Positions 47,699 through 56,766 are shown, counted from the stretch's first letter. The stretch is DNA of 64,000 bases from Xanthomonas floridensis (GCF_001642575.1 NZ_LXNG01000057.1:1-64000); one strand, 5' to 3'. Notes: generated from the sequence alone by a model not told the origin. Numbers and translations are program-made.

Positions 47699-48733
47699 TT
47701 AGAATCGCCACCAGGCGGCCACGAAGGGCCCGCCTGCGGCACCGGTGTTGCGGCCCATCACCGGCTGCTGATACCCCACCTGCCACTGGCTGCCGCCCGG
47801 GGCGGTGTACAGCGTGGATAGCTGCAGCTTGGTGAGGTCGTAGTTGGTGCCGGTGGCGACGAAGCCAACGCCGCCAGCAGAACCGGGGACATCAAAGTTG
47901 CTACGCCCGTTGCCCAGGCCCTGGATCACATTGAGCTCGCCCAGCAACAACCAGCTCGAGGTCAGGCTCAGACCGGTGGACGCGTCCACCCGTACTTCGT
48001 CGGAGGCAGCGCTGCCGCGCAGGCGCACTGCGCCCCCCAGATCGACGTAGCCGTTGCGCCCGCCCAGTGTGTAACCGCGGCCGCGGCTGTAACGCAGCTC
48101 TAGGCCATAGTCGCCCAGGCCAAGCGCAGGATCGGAATTCGCACCGGGATTATTCGGATGATAGGTCTTGCTGCGGCCATAGGCGGGGATGCTGACCAGC
48201 GCCTGCACCGAGCTGCGCCACACGTCGTTCTGTGCACTCGGCAGCGCATAGCGCAAGCCGACTTCCTGATCGGCAAAGCCGGTGGTGGTGGTCCGCTGCC
48301 GACCGCTGACGGCATCGTGGCTGCTGAAGCCGATATCGTTGAAATAGAAATTGCCGATGACGCTGAGCTTGTCGGTCAGGCCATGCTCGACGTAGACATT
48401 GAGCTGGTCCTGGCGACTGCGGCCGTTGCCGTCGAATTGCTGGCCGTCGCCAAAGGTCGTGCGGTGGTGACTGTCGTCGAACCATCCTCGGCCATCGCTA
48501 TGCAGCGCCTTGACGATCACCAAGGTGTCGCCCTGCGGCTGGGTCCAGGCACCGGCGATGGCGCTACCCGGCAACGCGGCCAGCGCGCAACCCATGGCGA
48601 GTACCGACGTCGCGGCCACCGACAGGCGGCGGGCGTTACGGACAGGAGTGGACGATGCAGCAACCGGACTGGACTGCCCGGAGGTAAGACACGACTGACG
48701 TACCCGCGAGCGCGGGTCGTTCTGTAAGGACAT
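47699..48733 (-). CDS. Outer-membrane beta-barrel of exopolysaccharide operon
   Basis: A 344-residue exported protein. A long cytoplasmic-type leader precedes a hydrophobic signal (RRLSVAATSVLAMGCALAAL, about 35-55, cleavage near AIA). The mature part is rich in alternating strands (VYVEHGLTDKLSVIGNFYFN, VDASTGLSLTSSWLLLGELN) and ends with the terminal aromatic WWRF, so an outer-membrane barrel. It is the first gene of the xag-like operon (likely xagA) and probably the exit pore. The ATG at 48733 is supported by AGGAA 8 bp upstream. It ends 13 bp before the glycosyltransferase. Confidence 0.78.
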   Translation of the reverse strand: MSLQNDPRSRVRQSCLTSGQSSPVAASSTPVRNARRLSVAATSVLAMGCALAALPGSAIAGAWTQPQGDTLVIVKALHSDGRGWFDDSHHRTTFGDGQQFDGNGRSRQDQLNVYVEHGLTDKLSVIGNFYFNDIGFSSHDAVSGRQRTTTTGFADQEVGLRYALPSAQNDVWRSSVQALVSIPAYGRSKTYHPNNPGANSDPALGLGDYGLELRYSRGRGYTLGGRNGYVDLGGAVRLRGSAASDEVRVDASTGLSLTSSWLLLGELNVIQGLGNGRSNFDVPGSAGGVGFVATGTNYDLTKLQLSTLYTAPGGSQWQVGYQQPVMGRNTGAAGGPFVAAWWRF

Positions 48734-48773
48734 TTGTACGATTCCTGATGGGGGACCCGTTAGGGACAGGAAG

Positions 48774-48834
48774 CACGGGCTAGATCACACTTCGTCGCGC
48801 AACGTATCACAGTTGCGAACGCTCCCCCATCACA
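48774..48834 (-). promoter_or_regulatory. Candidate Clp (CRP-like) control region of xag-like operon
   Basis: Three TGTGA half-sites (read on minus, as TCACA on plus at 48785, 48807 and 48830) occur within 50 bp upstream of the first gene. The best, TGTGATCTAG, matches half of the CRP/Clp consensus. In X. campestris xag genes are reported to depend on Clp. The second halves are poor, so this is tentative. Confidence 0.35.
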
Positions 48835-48863
48835 GATTTATCACCAATTTAACGCGCGGAAAT

Positions 48864-49703
48864 TCATTTCGAACGTAACAATCTGGGCACCTGAACGGCG
48901 GCGTGGGTCCAGATCGCCAGCCAGACGCCAACCTGGGTCGGCAGACCGCGCTGGCCTGCCTCGAACTTGCGGAAATACCGCCACAATCCGCAATGTTTAT
49001 GCCATTCCACGAAGAACGGCCGCGAGCGACTGGACACGCCGCGCACATGCACCACCTGTAGATCATTGGCCACCGCGACCAGCGCACCGGCCTGGCGCGC
49101 GCGCCGGCACAGGTCCAGATCCTCGGCATGCAGCCGGTAGTGGCCATCCCAGCCCTCCAGCCGGTCGAACAGGCTGCGCTGCATCAGCATCAACGCGCCG
49201 GAAATGGCATCCACCCGCTGCAATGCCGTGGACGGGTCGGCCGGCACCGCCAGTTGGGCGGCGGCACGCGGCGCACGCAGCATCGCCGCAAAGTCGGGGT
49301 CGCGACGTCGCACGGCCGCATCCGGCCGGCCCTGTTCGTCCACCTGTTCCACCCCCAGCAACACGGCAGCGTGCCCGGCGGCACGGGCGCACAGCTGCAC
49401 CAGCGTATCGGTCTCGACCATCAGGTCCGGATTGATGAAGACCAGCCACGGGGCGTGCGAGGCGCGCGCGCCCTGGTTGCAGGCGGTGGCAAAGCCGGGG
49501 TTGTCCGGGTTGGCGATGAAGTGCACGCGCGCATCGGCCAGGGCATGCCGTTGCACCACGTCCAGGGTGTCGTCGCTGGAGGCGTTGTCGACAACGCGGA
49601 TTTCGCTGATGCCCTCGGCCGCACGCAGCCGCGACAGGCAGGCATCGATGGTGCTGCTGCTCTGGTAGGTGACAACGACGGCGGCGATCTGGACAGGGGT
49701 CAT
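48864..49703 (-). CDS. GT2-family glycosyltransferase
   Basis: A 279-residue soluble or peripheral GT2 enzyme, rhamnosyltransferase-like. Motifs are AAVVVTYQSSSTIDACL, VDNASSDDTLDVV (first Asp pair), NPGFATACNQGARAS, FINPDLMVETDTL (the D-x-D equivalent) and LHAEDLDLCRRARQAGAL (acceptor or catalytic Asp). The C-terminus lacks membrane helices. It lies directly upstream of the xag-like operon on the same strand, with a 130-bp gap. The acceptor is unknown; O-antigen or EPS decoration is plausible. The start at 49703 is the first ATG with a family-like N-terminus. Confidence 0.85.
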   Translation of the reverse strand: MTPVQIAAVVVTYQSSSTIDACLSRLRAAEGISEIRVVDNASSDDTLDVVQRHALADARVHFIANPDNPGFATACNQGARASHAPWLVFINPDLMVETDTLVQLCARAAGHAAVLLGVEQVDEQGRPDAAVRRRDPDFAAMLRAPRAAAQLAVPADPSTALQRVDAISGALMLMQRSLFDRLEGWDGHYRLHAEDLDLCRRARQAGALVAVANDLQVVHVRGVSSRSRPFFVEWHKHCGLWRYFRKFEAGQRGLPTQVGVWLAIWTHAAVQVPRLLRSK

Positions 49704-49766
49704 CCGCGCATTATCCGGTGGCAAGCCGTCGCCGCGCCATGGCATGCGCACGGAGCGCGCACCCAG

Positions 49767-50230
49767 CGCTCAGGTAAGTGGCGGGGACCATGCGCCTGCC
49801 CGCTGTAGACCTCAGGCGTCGCCCGGGGATGCCGTAGCGCACCCAGCATGCATGTGAGCCTCCAGGACATCTGCACGCAGCACACGGCGGTCCGTTGGCA
49901 TTACCCAATCAACGCCTGGGCCGAACGCCAACCCATCGCTCAGATACATGGCGGAAACCTGCACCTGCGCGCTGCAAACCTCTGGCGAAATCCTGGCGTC
50001 CCTGTGGTGCTGCACACCCAGCGCGCATGTAAGCCTCCGGACGTCTGCACGCAGCACAGGGCTACCTGTCGGTATTCCCCAATCGGCGTCTGGGCCGAAC
50101 GCCACCCCATCGCTCAGGTACCTGGCGGAAACCTGCGCCTGCGCGCTGCAATCCTCCGGCGAGGTCCTGGCAGTGCGTGGTGCTGCACCCAGCACGCGCG
50201 TGAGCCCCGGGCATCTGCACGCGAGGGAGG
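49767..50230. repeat. Nearly three tandem copies of a 170-174 bp repeat
   Basis: Units beginning CGCTCAG start at 49767, 49937 and 50111. Internal landmarks recur: TGGCGG, GCGCTG(C/T), CACCCAGC and TCTGCACGC. The units are diverged (about 80 percent by eye) and have different lengths, so no reading frame is kept across all of them. The surrounding interval 49704-50739 has no convincing gene. Confidence 0.8.
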
Positions 50231-50739
50231 ACGGTCCGGCGGCGTTCCAGCCAGCACGTGGGTGGCGGGCCCACCGCGCCACGACCATGGCCCGACAAAA
50301 TAGGCGACGCAAAGCAACCTCATTGCCCACGACGCAGTACGGCACGACGCGCCGCCCCGCTTCAACCACTCACCGCGCTGGCCGGGCCACCCCGCGAACC
50401 GTCGACGCCAACTCCTGGCTTCTTGGCAGCGCCGACATGGCGGACGGCATCGGCAGCGGGCATACTGCGCGCCCGACAGCGGCCCAGCGGCCTGCGTCGG
50501 TGCCGTTCGCGGCGCAACCCCACACTCGATTCCAGTGATGACAGCCAGCAACCGCGTGGTTTGCCGCTGCCTTTTCACCTTTTGCCTCGCGGCGGCCTGA
50601 TGCGGCCAGCGCGGCAACGACGGCCCGGCAGCGCCGTCCTTCGTTTCACCGGCCTGCGCACCGGTCCGGCTGATACGCTTCCATCCACCTGGTCTATACC
50701 ACCCGCGATTCCCGCAGCGCACGCGCCGTGGGGTGCCCG

Positions 50740-51900
50740 ATGAGTGCCACCCATCAGGTCCACGGCATGAGCCTGGAGCTGGCGCTGCCGGACTGGCCTG
50801 CCCTGACCGTGGACGAGATCCAGCGCGTGCTGCAGCGGTTCGCCGGCATTGGCGGTGGCGAGGTGGTGCGCTGGCATAGCGCGCGTCCGTTCTCCGCTGC
50901 GGCCTGCGTGCAAACCGCGGCCGGGCCGGTGATCGTCAAGCGCCACCATTGCAGCGTGCGCAGTGCCACGGCCTTGCGTGAGGAACACAGCTTCATGGCA
51001 CATCTGCGCTGGGCCGGCGCACCGGTGGTGGAGGTGTTGCATGCGGCCGGCGGCCAGACTGCGCTGGCGCAGGATCAATGGGTCTATGAGGTGCAACGCG
51101 TCGGCGCCGGCCAGGACCTGTACCGCGACGCCTTGTCGTGGACGCCGTTCGCCGACCGCGCCCATGCACAGGCGGCGGGCGTGGCGCTGGCACAGCTACA
51201 CCGCGCGGCGCAGGGCTTCGATGCGCCGCCACGTTCCACCAGCGTGCTGGTCGCCAACCTGCAGCTGTTCGCGCAGGCCGAGCCACTGCTGGCGCTGCAG
51301 CGCACGCTGCCAACGCGGCCGCACCTGGCGGCGGCCCTGCAGCGCTTTGCCTGGCAACGCGACCTGGCCACCCATCTGCTGCCCTGGCATGCCAAGGCCT
51401 GGCCGCTGCTGTCTGCGCCGGGTGCGATGCCGCCGCTGTGGACGCATGGCGACTGGCATGCGTCCAACCTGCTCTGGACCACCGACGCCGACGGCCACGC
51501 GGCGGTCAGCGCGATCTTCGACTTCGGCCTCAGCGACTGCAGCAGCGCGCTGTTCGATCTGGCCACCGCCATCGAACGCAACCTGGTGCCCTGGCTGCAG
51601 CTGGATGCCGGCGCACGCGCGCGGCCCGAGCTCGCCCAGCTCGATGCCTTGCTCGACGGGTACGCCCTGCACCGCCCGTTGACGGGTGCGCAGCTGCAGT
51701 GCCTGGCGGCGCTGTTGCCCATCGTGCATGCGGATTTTGCGCTGAGCGAGATCGAATACTTCGCCGGTATCACCCGTTCCGCCGACAACGTGGACATCGC
51801 CTATCACCGGTACCTGCTCGGCCATGCGGACTGGTTCGCCAGCCCCGATGGCCAGGACCTGCTCGCGCATCTGCACGCGCGTGCACGCCGCTCGCCATGA
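50740..51900 (+). CDS. Aminoglycoside/choline-kinase-family phosphotransferase
   Basis: A 386-residue protein-kinase-like (APH family) enzyme that probably phosphorylates a small vitamin- or nucleoside-like substrate. ATP-binding and catalytic motifs are present: PVIVKRHHCS (ATP Lys), LWTHGDWHASNLLWT (catalytic Asp, Asn) and IFDFGLSDCSSALFDLATAI (metal Asp). The TonB receptor overlaps its stop by 4 bp, and pnuC follows, so a kinase that traps an imported substrate is a fair inference. Its substrate could be nicotinamide riboside or thiamine. The start could also be an ATG at 50767. Confidence 0.78.
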   Translation: MSATHQVHGMSLELALPDWPALTVDEIQRVLQRFAGIGGGEVVRWHSARPFSAAACVQTAAGPVIVKRHHCSVRSATALREEHSFMAHLRWAGAPVVEVLHAAGGQTALAQDQWVYEVQRVGAGQDLYRDALSWTPFADRAHAQAAGVALAQLHRAAQGFDAPPRSTSVLVANLQLFAQAEPLLALQRTLPTRPHLAAALQRFAWQRDLATHLLPWHAKAWPLLSAPGAMPPLWTHGDWHASNLLWTTDADGHAAVSAIFDFGLSDCSSALFDLATAIERNLVPWLQLDAGARARPELAQLDALLDGYALHRPLTGAQLQCLAALLPIVHADFALSEIEYFAGITRSADNVDIAYHRYLLGHADWFASPDGQDLLAHLHARARRSP

Positions 51901-54098
51901 GCGCTTTCTCCTTCTCTCGAGTCTTTCGCATGCCTGCATTGCGCCCCACCCTGCTCTCCTGCTGCCCGCTCACGCTCGCACTGACGCTCTGCCTGGCCGC
52001 GCCGGCACTGGCACAGCAACGCCCCGATACCGATGCGGTGGAACTGGACGCGGTGACTGTACGTGGCGAACGCGGCGACACCGCCACTGCACTGGGCGGT
52101 TTCGGCGCCACCCGCCTGCTCGATGCGCCCGCCTCGATCGCAGTGATCGAGCGCCAGCAACTGCTCGATCGCCAGGCGCGCGTGCTCAGCGAGGTGCTGC
52201 GCGCCGATGCCTCCGCCGGCGATGCGTATGCGCCGATCGGCTATTACGAGAACTTCGTGGTGCGCGGCTATTCGCTCAATGCCGCCAACAGCTATCGCAT
52301 CAACGGGCTGAGCGCGGTCGGCGAGCAGTCGATTGCGCTGGAAAACAAGCAGCAGGTGCAGATCCTCAAAGGCCTGGCCGGGCTACAGTCGGGCGTCAAC
52401 GAGCCGGCCGGTCTGATCGACTACCGCACCAAGCGCCCCGAGCATGTGCGCAGCGTGACCCTGGGCACCGACGAGCAGGGCTCGCGCTACCTCGCCGCCG
52501 ATCTGGGCGACTGGTTCGGCGCCGAGCGCACGCTGGGCCTGCGGGTGAATGCCGCGCGCGAAAACATCGACAGCTATGTCGATCACGCCGATGGCTACCG
52601 CAATTTCCTGTCGCTGGCCGGCGACTGGAAGATCACTGCGCACTCGCTGCTGCAGCTGGACGTGGAATACCAGCATCGTCAGCAACGCTCGGTGCCCGGC
52701 TACCAATTGCTCGGAGGCACGCAGGTGCCGCGCGACATCGATGTGCACCGCCTGCTCGGTTACCAGCCGTGGGCACGACCGGTGGAAATGGACTCGCTCA
52801 ACGCGCAGCTGCGCTATGCGTATCAGTTCAACGACGACTGGCGCGCCACTGCCGAGGCCTCGCGCAGCCGTTCGGTGATCAACGATTTCTCCGCATTTGC
52901 CTGGGGCTGCTATGGCGCCGCCAGTTGCGCCGACATCGCCGCGCCCAACGTCTTCAGCGCGCAAGGCGAGTACGACATCTACGACTATCGCAGCCCCGAT
53001 GACACCCGCGTGCACGATCAGCTGCGCGCCACGCTGGAAGGCCACGTGGTCACCGGTGCGCTGGAGCATCACCTGAGCATCGGCGGCGACTGGCTGCGCC
53101 GCACCATCGATCGTTTCGGCTCGGTCAACGAGTTCGTCGGCAGCGGCAGCATCGACCGCGACCCCGAAGTGTTTGCACAGACCGACGTCGCGCTGGACCC
53201 CAAGCAACGGCGCCTGGACAGCCGTCAACGCGCGTTGGTGCTGGCCGACCGCATCGGCCTGGGCGCACAGTGGGAACTGGCGCTGGGTGCGCGCGCGGTG
53301 CGCCTGGACGAGCGCGCCTTCGACCGCGATGGCCTGCTGGAACGGCGCACCCGCAAGGATGCGGTGCTGCCGCAGGCCGCGCTGTTGTTCAAGCCGCAGC
53401 AAAACATCTCGCTATATGCCAGCTACGCCAAGAGCCTTGCCGCCGGTGGCACGGCGCCCTGGTTTGCCGACAACGCCGATGAAATCCTGCCGCCGACCAG
53501 TGCCTACCAGCTGGAAACCGGCGCCAAGTTCGAGCTGGATGGGCTGCGTCTGGGCGCGGCGCTGTTCGATATCCGGCAGGCGTACCAGTTCACCCAACCG
53601 CAGGCCGATGGCGGCCTGCGGTTCGTGCAGCAGGGCCGGCTGCACAACCGCGGGCTGGAACTGTCTGCCGACGGTGCGGCCACCGAGCAATTGCGCGTGT
53701 TCGCCAGCGTCGCCGCCATCCGCGCGCGTGCTGAGGACACCGACATTGCCGACTACGAAGGCCATCAGGCGATCAATGTGCCCAAGCTGCGTGCCAGCGT
53801 GCAGGCCGACTACAGCGTTCCCGGTATCGATGGCCTGGCGCTGCTGGCAGGCGTGCAGTACAGCGGCCGCAAGTTCGCCGACCGGCTCGGCAATACCAGC
53901 GTGCCGGCCTACACCGTGTCCAACCTGGGTGCGCGTTACGCCACTGCGCTGGGGGGCCTGGCGACCACCTGGCGGTTGAACGTGGACAACGTGTTCGACA
54001 AACGCTACTGGCGTGATTCCGGCGAATACCAGGGCGATGCCTATCTGTTTCCGGGTGCCCCGCGCACGGCGCGCTTGACCGTGCAGGTGGATTTTTGA
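51897..54098 (+). CDS. TonB-dependent outer-membrane receptor
   Basis: A 733-residue outer-membrane receptor for energy-dependent uptake of a scarce solute. The signal peptide ends near ALAQQ. A TonB-box-like segment (VELDAVTVRGER) is followed by the plug (about 65-170) with SIAVIERQQLLDRQARVL and a 22-strand barrel ending in a terminal Phe (ARLTVQVDF). The barrel includes YASYAKSL, SAYQLETGAKFELDGL and the signature LNVDNVFDKRYWRD. Its start overlaps the kinase stop (ATGA). Its last codons are copied eight times in the tandem array that follows. Confidence 0.92.
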   Translation: MSAFSFSRVFRMPALRPTLLSCCPLTLALTLCLAAPALAQQRPDTDAVELDAVTVRGERGDTATALGGFGATRLLDAPASIAVIERQQLLDRQARVLSEVLRADASAGDAYAPIGYYENFVVRGYSLNAANSYRINGLSAVGEQSIALENKQQVQILKGLAGLQSGVNEPAGLIDYRTKRPEHVRSVTLGTDEQGSRYLAADLGDWFGAERTLGLRVNAARENIDSYVDHADGYRNFLSLAGDWKITAHSLLQLDVEYQHRQQRSVPGYQLLGGTQVPRDIDVHRLLGYQPWARPVEMDSLNAQLRYAYQFNDDWRATAEASRSRSVINDFSAFAWGCYGAASCADIAAPNVFSAQGEYDIYDYRSPDDTRVHDQLRATLEGHVVTGALEHHLSIGGDWLRRTIDRFGSVNEFVGSGSIDRDPEVFAQTDVALDPKQRRLDSRQRALVLADRIGLGAQWELALGARAVRLDERAFDRDGLLERRTRKDAVLPQAALLFKPQQNISLYASYAKSLAAGGTAPWFADNADEILPPTSAYQLETGAKFELDGLRLGAALFDIRQAYQFTQPQADGGLRFVQQGRLHNRGLELSADGAATEQLRVFASVAAIRARAEDTDIADYEGHQAINVPKLRASVQADYSVPGIDGLALLAGVQYSGRKFADRLGNTSVPAYTVSNLGARYATALGGLATTWRLNVDNVFDKRYWRDSGEYQGDAYLFPGAPRTARLTVQVDF

Positions 54099-55196
54099 GG
54101 CCTGCTGCTGCCCCCATCCGCCCTTCGGGCACCTTCCCCCGCGGGCGGGGGAAGGATGTCGCAGCGGGTCACCTGTGCTTCGGGTGCGCCGCGCACGGCG
54201 CGGTTGACGGTGCAGGTGGATTTTTGAGGCCTACTGCTGCCCCCATCCGCCCTTCGGGCACCTTCCCCCGCAGGCGGGGGAAGGATGTCGCAGCGTGTCA
54301 CCTGTGCTTCGGGTGCGCCGCGCACGGCGCGGTTGACGGTGCAGGTGGATTCTTGAGGCCTGCTGCCCCCATCCGCCCTTCGGGCACCTTCCCCCGCGGG
54401 CGGGGGAAGGATGTCGCAGCGCGTCACCTGTGCTTCGGGCGCGCCGCGCACGGCGCGGTTGACGGTGCAGGTGGATTTTTGAGGTCTGCTGCTGCCCCCA
54501 TCCGCCCTTCGGGCACCTTCCCCCGCGGGCGGGGGAAGGATGTCGCAGCGTGTCACCTGTGCTTCGGGTGCGCCGCGCACGGCGCGGTTGACGGTGCAGG
54601 TGGATTTTTGACGTCTGCTGCTGCCCCCATCCGCCCTTCGGGCACCTTCCCCCGCAGGCGGGGGAAGGATGTCGCAGCGCGTCACCTGTGCTTCGGGCTC
54701 GCCGCGCATAGCGCGGTTGACGGTGCAGGTGGATTCTTGAGGCCTGCGGCCCCCATCCGCCCTTCGGGCACCTTCCCCCGCGGGCGGGGGAAGGATGTCG
54801 CAGCGTGTCACCTGTGCTTCGGGTGCGCCGCGCACGGCGCGGTTGACGGTGCAGGTGGATTTTTGACGTCTGCTGCTGCCCCCATCCGCCCTTCGGGCAC
54901 CTTCCCCCGCAGGCGGGGGAAGGATGTCGCAGCGCGTCACCTGTGCTTCGGGCTCGCCGCGCATAGCGCGGTTGACGGTGCAGGTGGATTCTTGAGGCCT
55001 GCGGCCCCCATCCGCCCTTCGGGCACCTTCCCCCGCGGGCGGGGGAAGGATGTCGCAGCGTGTCACCTGTGCTTCGGGTGCGCCGCGCACGGCGCGGTTG
55101 ACGGTGCAGGTGGATTTTTGACGTCTGCTGCTGCCCCCCATCCGCCCTTCGGGCACCTTCCCCCGCAGGCGGGGGAAGGATGTCGCAGCGAGTCAC
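54099..55196. repeat. Nine-unit array built from receptor 3' end and REP hairpin
   Basis: Units are 126 or 129 bp (the last 130), with ATGTCGCAGCG at 54156, 54285, 54411, 54540, 54669, 54795, 54924, 55050 and 55180. Each unit has a REP-like hairpin (CCTTCCCCCGC with GCGGGGGAAGG). Eight then carry a near-copy of the receptor's end, encoding SGAPRTARLTVQVDF or a one-residue variant and a stop. Units from 54540 to 54795 and from 54795 to 55050 are almost identical 255-bp pairs, showing block duplication. Unit lengths divisible by three keep the C-terminal frame in register. Confidence 0.95.
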
Positions 55197-55356
55197 CTGT
55201 GCTAAGGACTCAAGGCAGGCGCTCTGCGGTGAGGGCGCTGTCGCGCTTGCATCGCACGCCGATTCGGGTCATCGCGCCGCATCCACTTCCGACCGCAGCA
55301 CTGTTTTGCACGGGTTGCACTCCTTCCACCGCTGTCCACTTTCCATCAGGCATTGC

Positions 55357-55932
55357 ATGTCGTTGCTCGAATCCATCGCCGTTGTGATCAACCTGCTGGG
55401 CGTGTGGCTGACCGCGCGGCGCATCCGCTGGTGCTGGCCGGTGGGCATCGTGGCGGTGGCGTTGTACGCATGGCTGTTCTATCAGTGGAAGCTGTACTCG
55501 GACATGCTGCTGCAAGGGGTCTACGTGCTGACCCAGCTCTATGGATGGTGGCACTGGCAACGCGGCGCCGCTGCAGACACGCGGATTCGCCCGCTGCCGA
55601 TGCCGGCTGCGGAACTGTGGCTGTCGCTGTGCATCGGCGCGGCGTTCGCTGCTGCGCTCGGCGCCTACATGCATCACCGCACCGATGCCGCACTGCCCTG
55701 GCTGGACGCGGCACTGGCGAGCTTCAGCCTGGTCGCCAGCGTGTGGGCGGCGCGCAAACGCATCGCCAACTGGGTATTGTGGATCGTGCTCGACTGCATC
55801 TACGTCGGCGTGTTCGTCAGCAAGGCGCTGTATCCCACTGCCCTGCTCTACGCGGGCTTCGTGGCGTTGGCGGTCTACGGCTGGCGCAGCTGGAAAACCC
55901 AACAGAACCAGAACCCGACGGCGGCACGCTGA
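55357..55932 (+). CDS. pnuC: PnuC-family vitamin/nucleoside transporter
   Basis: Inner-membrane facilitator (191 residues, about seven helices) of the PnuC/PnuT/PnuX group, which take up nicotinamide riboside, thiamine or related compounds. Motifs are LTARRIRWCWPVGIVAVALY, LYSDMLLQGVYVLTQLYGWW (repeated WxW-like aromatics) and ANWVLWIVLDCIYVGVFVSK. I place the start at 55357 (MSLLESIAVV), since an upstream in-frame extension reads through the repeat array. Substrate is trapped by phosphorylation in this family, consistent with the kinase gene upstream. Confidence 0.9.
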   Translation: MSLLESIAVVINLLGVWLTARRIRWCWPVGIVAVALYAWLFYQWKLYSDMLLQGVYVLTQLYGWWHWQRGAAADTRIRPLPMPAAELWLSLCIGAAFAAALGAYMHHRTDAALPWLDAALASFSLVASVWAARKRIANWVLWIVLDCIYVGVFVSKALYPTALLYAGFVALAVYGWRSWKTQQNQNPTAAR

Positions 55933-56037
55933 GCCCGGCGCGGTTTGCGTGCGCGTTCTTCTTTACCATCGCGGCATGCACGATCTTCATCTCATTGCCT
56001 TGCCGATGGTCCGTATCTCCGATTGGCGGTGCGCCGC

Positions 56038-56766
56038 ATGACCGCCTCGCGCCAACACGCCATCACCGACATCATTGCCGCGCAGATCGCCGCGGGCGAA
56101 TGGGGACCGGACCAGCGCCTGCCGGTGGAGCGCGCGCTTGCCGAGCGCTTCGGCTGCACCCGCATCACCCTGCGCGAAGCCTTGCAGCATCTCGAAGCCG
56201 AAGGCCGCATCTACCGCGAGAACCGCCGTGGCTGGTTCGTCAGCGCGCCACGCGTGCGCTACGACCCCACCAGCATCGCCGGCTTCATGCAGTACGTGGC
56301 CGCGCAAGGCCGCAAGCCGCGCACCGAACTGTTGAGTGCCACCCGCCAGCCCGCAGGCGCTGCGGTTGCGGCCGCGCTGCGCCTGGACACGCCCTACGAA
56401 GACGTCTTCGTGCTGCAGCGCCGGCGCTGGATCGACCGCCGCGCCGTGCTGCTGGAAACCAATGTGGTGCTGGCCGCGTGGGCACCGGGCCTGCTCGAAC
56501 ACGACCTGGCCGGATCGCTGTCGAGCGTGTTCAACCAGAAGCTGGGGCTGTTCCTGAGCCGCGCGCAGGTCTCAATGCATCCGGCCGGGCTGGATGCGAC
56601 GCAGGCGATGCTGCTGCAGTCCACCACCGGCACGCCGTGTTTCCGCCTGCAGCGGATCAGCTTTGCCGAAGACGGCCGTGCGGTGGAGCTGGATATCGAA
56701 TCCTGGCGTCACGACGCATTGGACGTGGTGGTGCGCACCGAGGCGCCGACGCGCTCAGCTTCTTAG
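56038..56766 (+). CDS. GntR/HutC-family transcriptional regulator with UTRA domain
   Basis: A 242-residue repressor-type regulator. The N-terminal winged helix (about 5-72) contains ADIIAAQ-like ITDIIAAQIAAGEWG and LAERFGCTRITLREALQHLE. A UTRA ligand domain (about 90-235) follows. It is 105 bp downstream of pnuC on the same strand and may sense the imported ligand to control this cluster. Regulators of this type often bind sugars, phosphonates or amino-acid derivatives, so the ligand cannot be named. The ATG at 56038 is preceded by the arginine-rich end of an unrelated longer frame. Confidence 0.87.
   Translation: MTASRQHAITDIIAAQIAAGEWGPDQRLPVERALAERFGCTRITLREALQHLEAEGRIYRENRRGWFVSAPRVRYDPTSIAGFMQYVAAQGRKPRTELLSATRQPAGAAVAAALRLDTPYEDVFVLQRRRWIDRRAVLLETNVVLAAWAPGLLEHDLAGSLSSVFNQKLGLFLSRAQVSMHPAGLDATQAMLLQSTTGTPCFRLQRISFAEDGRAVELDIESWRHDALDVVVRTEAPTRSAS

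Noticed and set aside
49812..50369. Minus-strand frame encoding peptide repeats
   Set aside because: Frame is not maintained across all repeat units (170 and 174 bp spacing), so coding use is unlikely.
50530..50760. Possible TPP riboswitch before the kinase gene
   Set aside because: Fragments such as CCTGATGCGG and GGGGTGCCCGATGAG recall it, but CTGAGA and the GAACCTGAT...AGGGA block are absent and order is wrong.
54099..55196. Possible CRISPR array
   Set aside because: Units are contiguous near-identical repeats with no unique spacers, and no cas genes are nearby.
54095..55387. Long plus-strand open frame through the tandem array (and two long minus-strand frames)
   Set aside because: Open only because unit length is a multiple of three; composition is that of the repeat, and the receptor and pnuC already explain the flanks.
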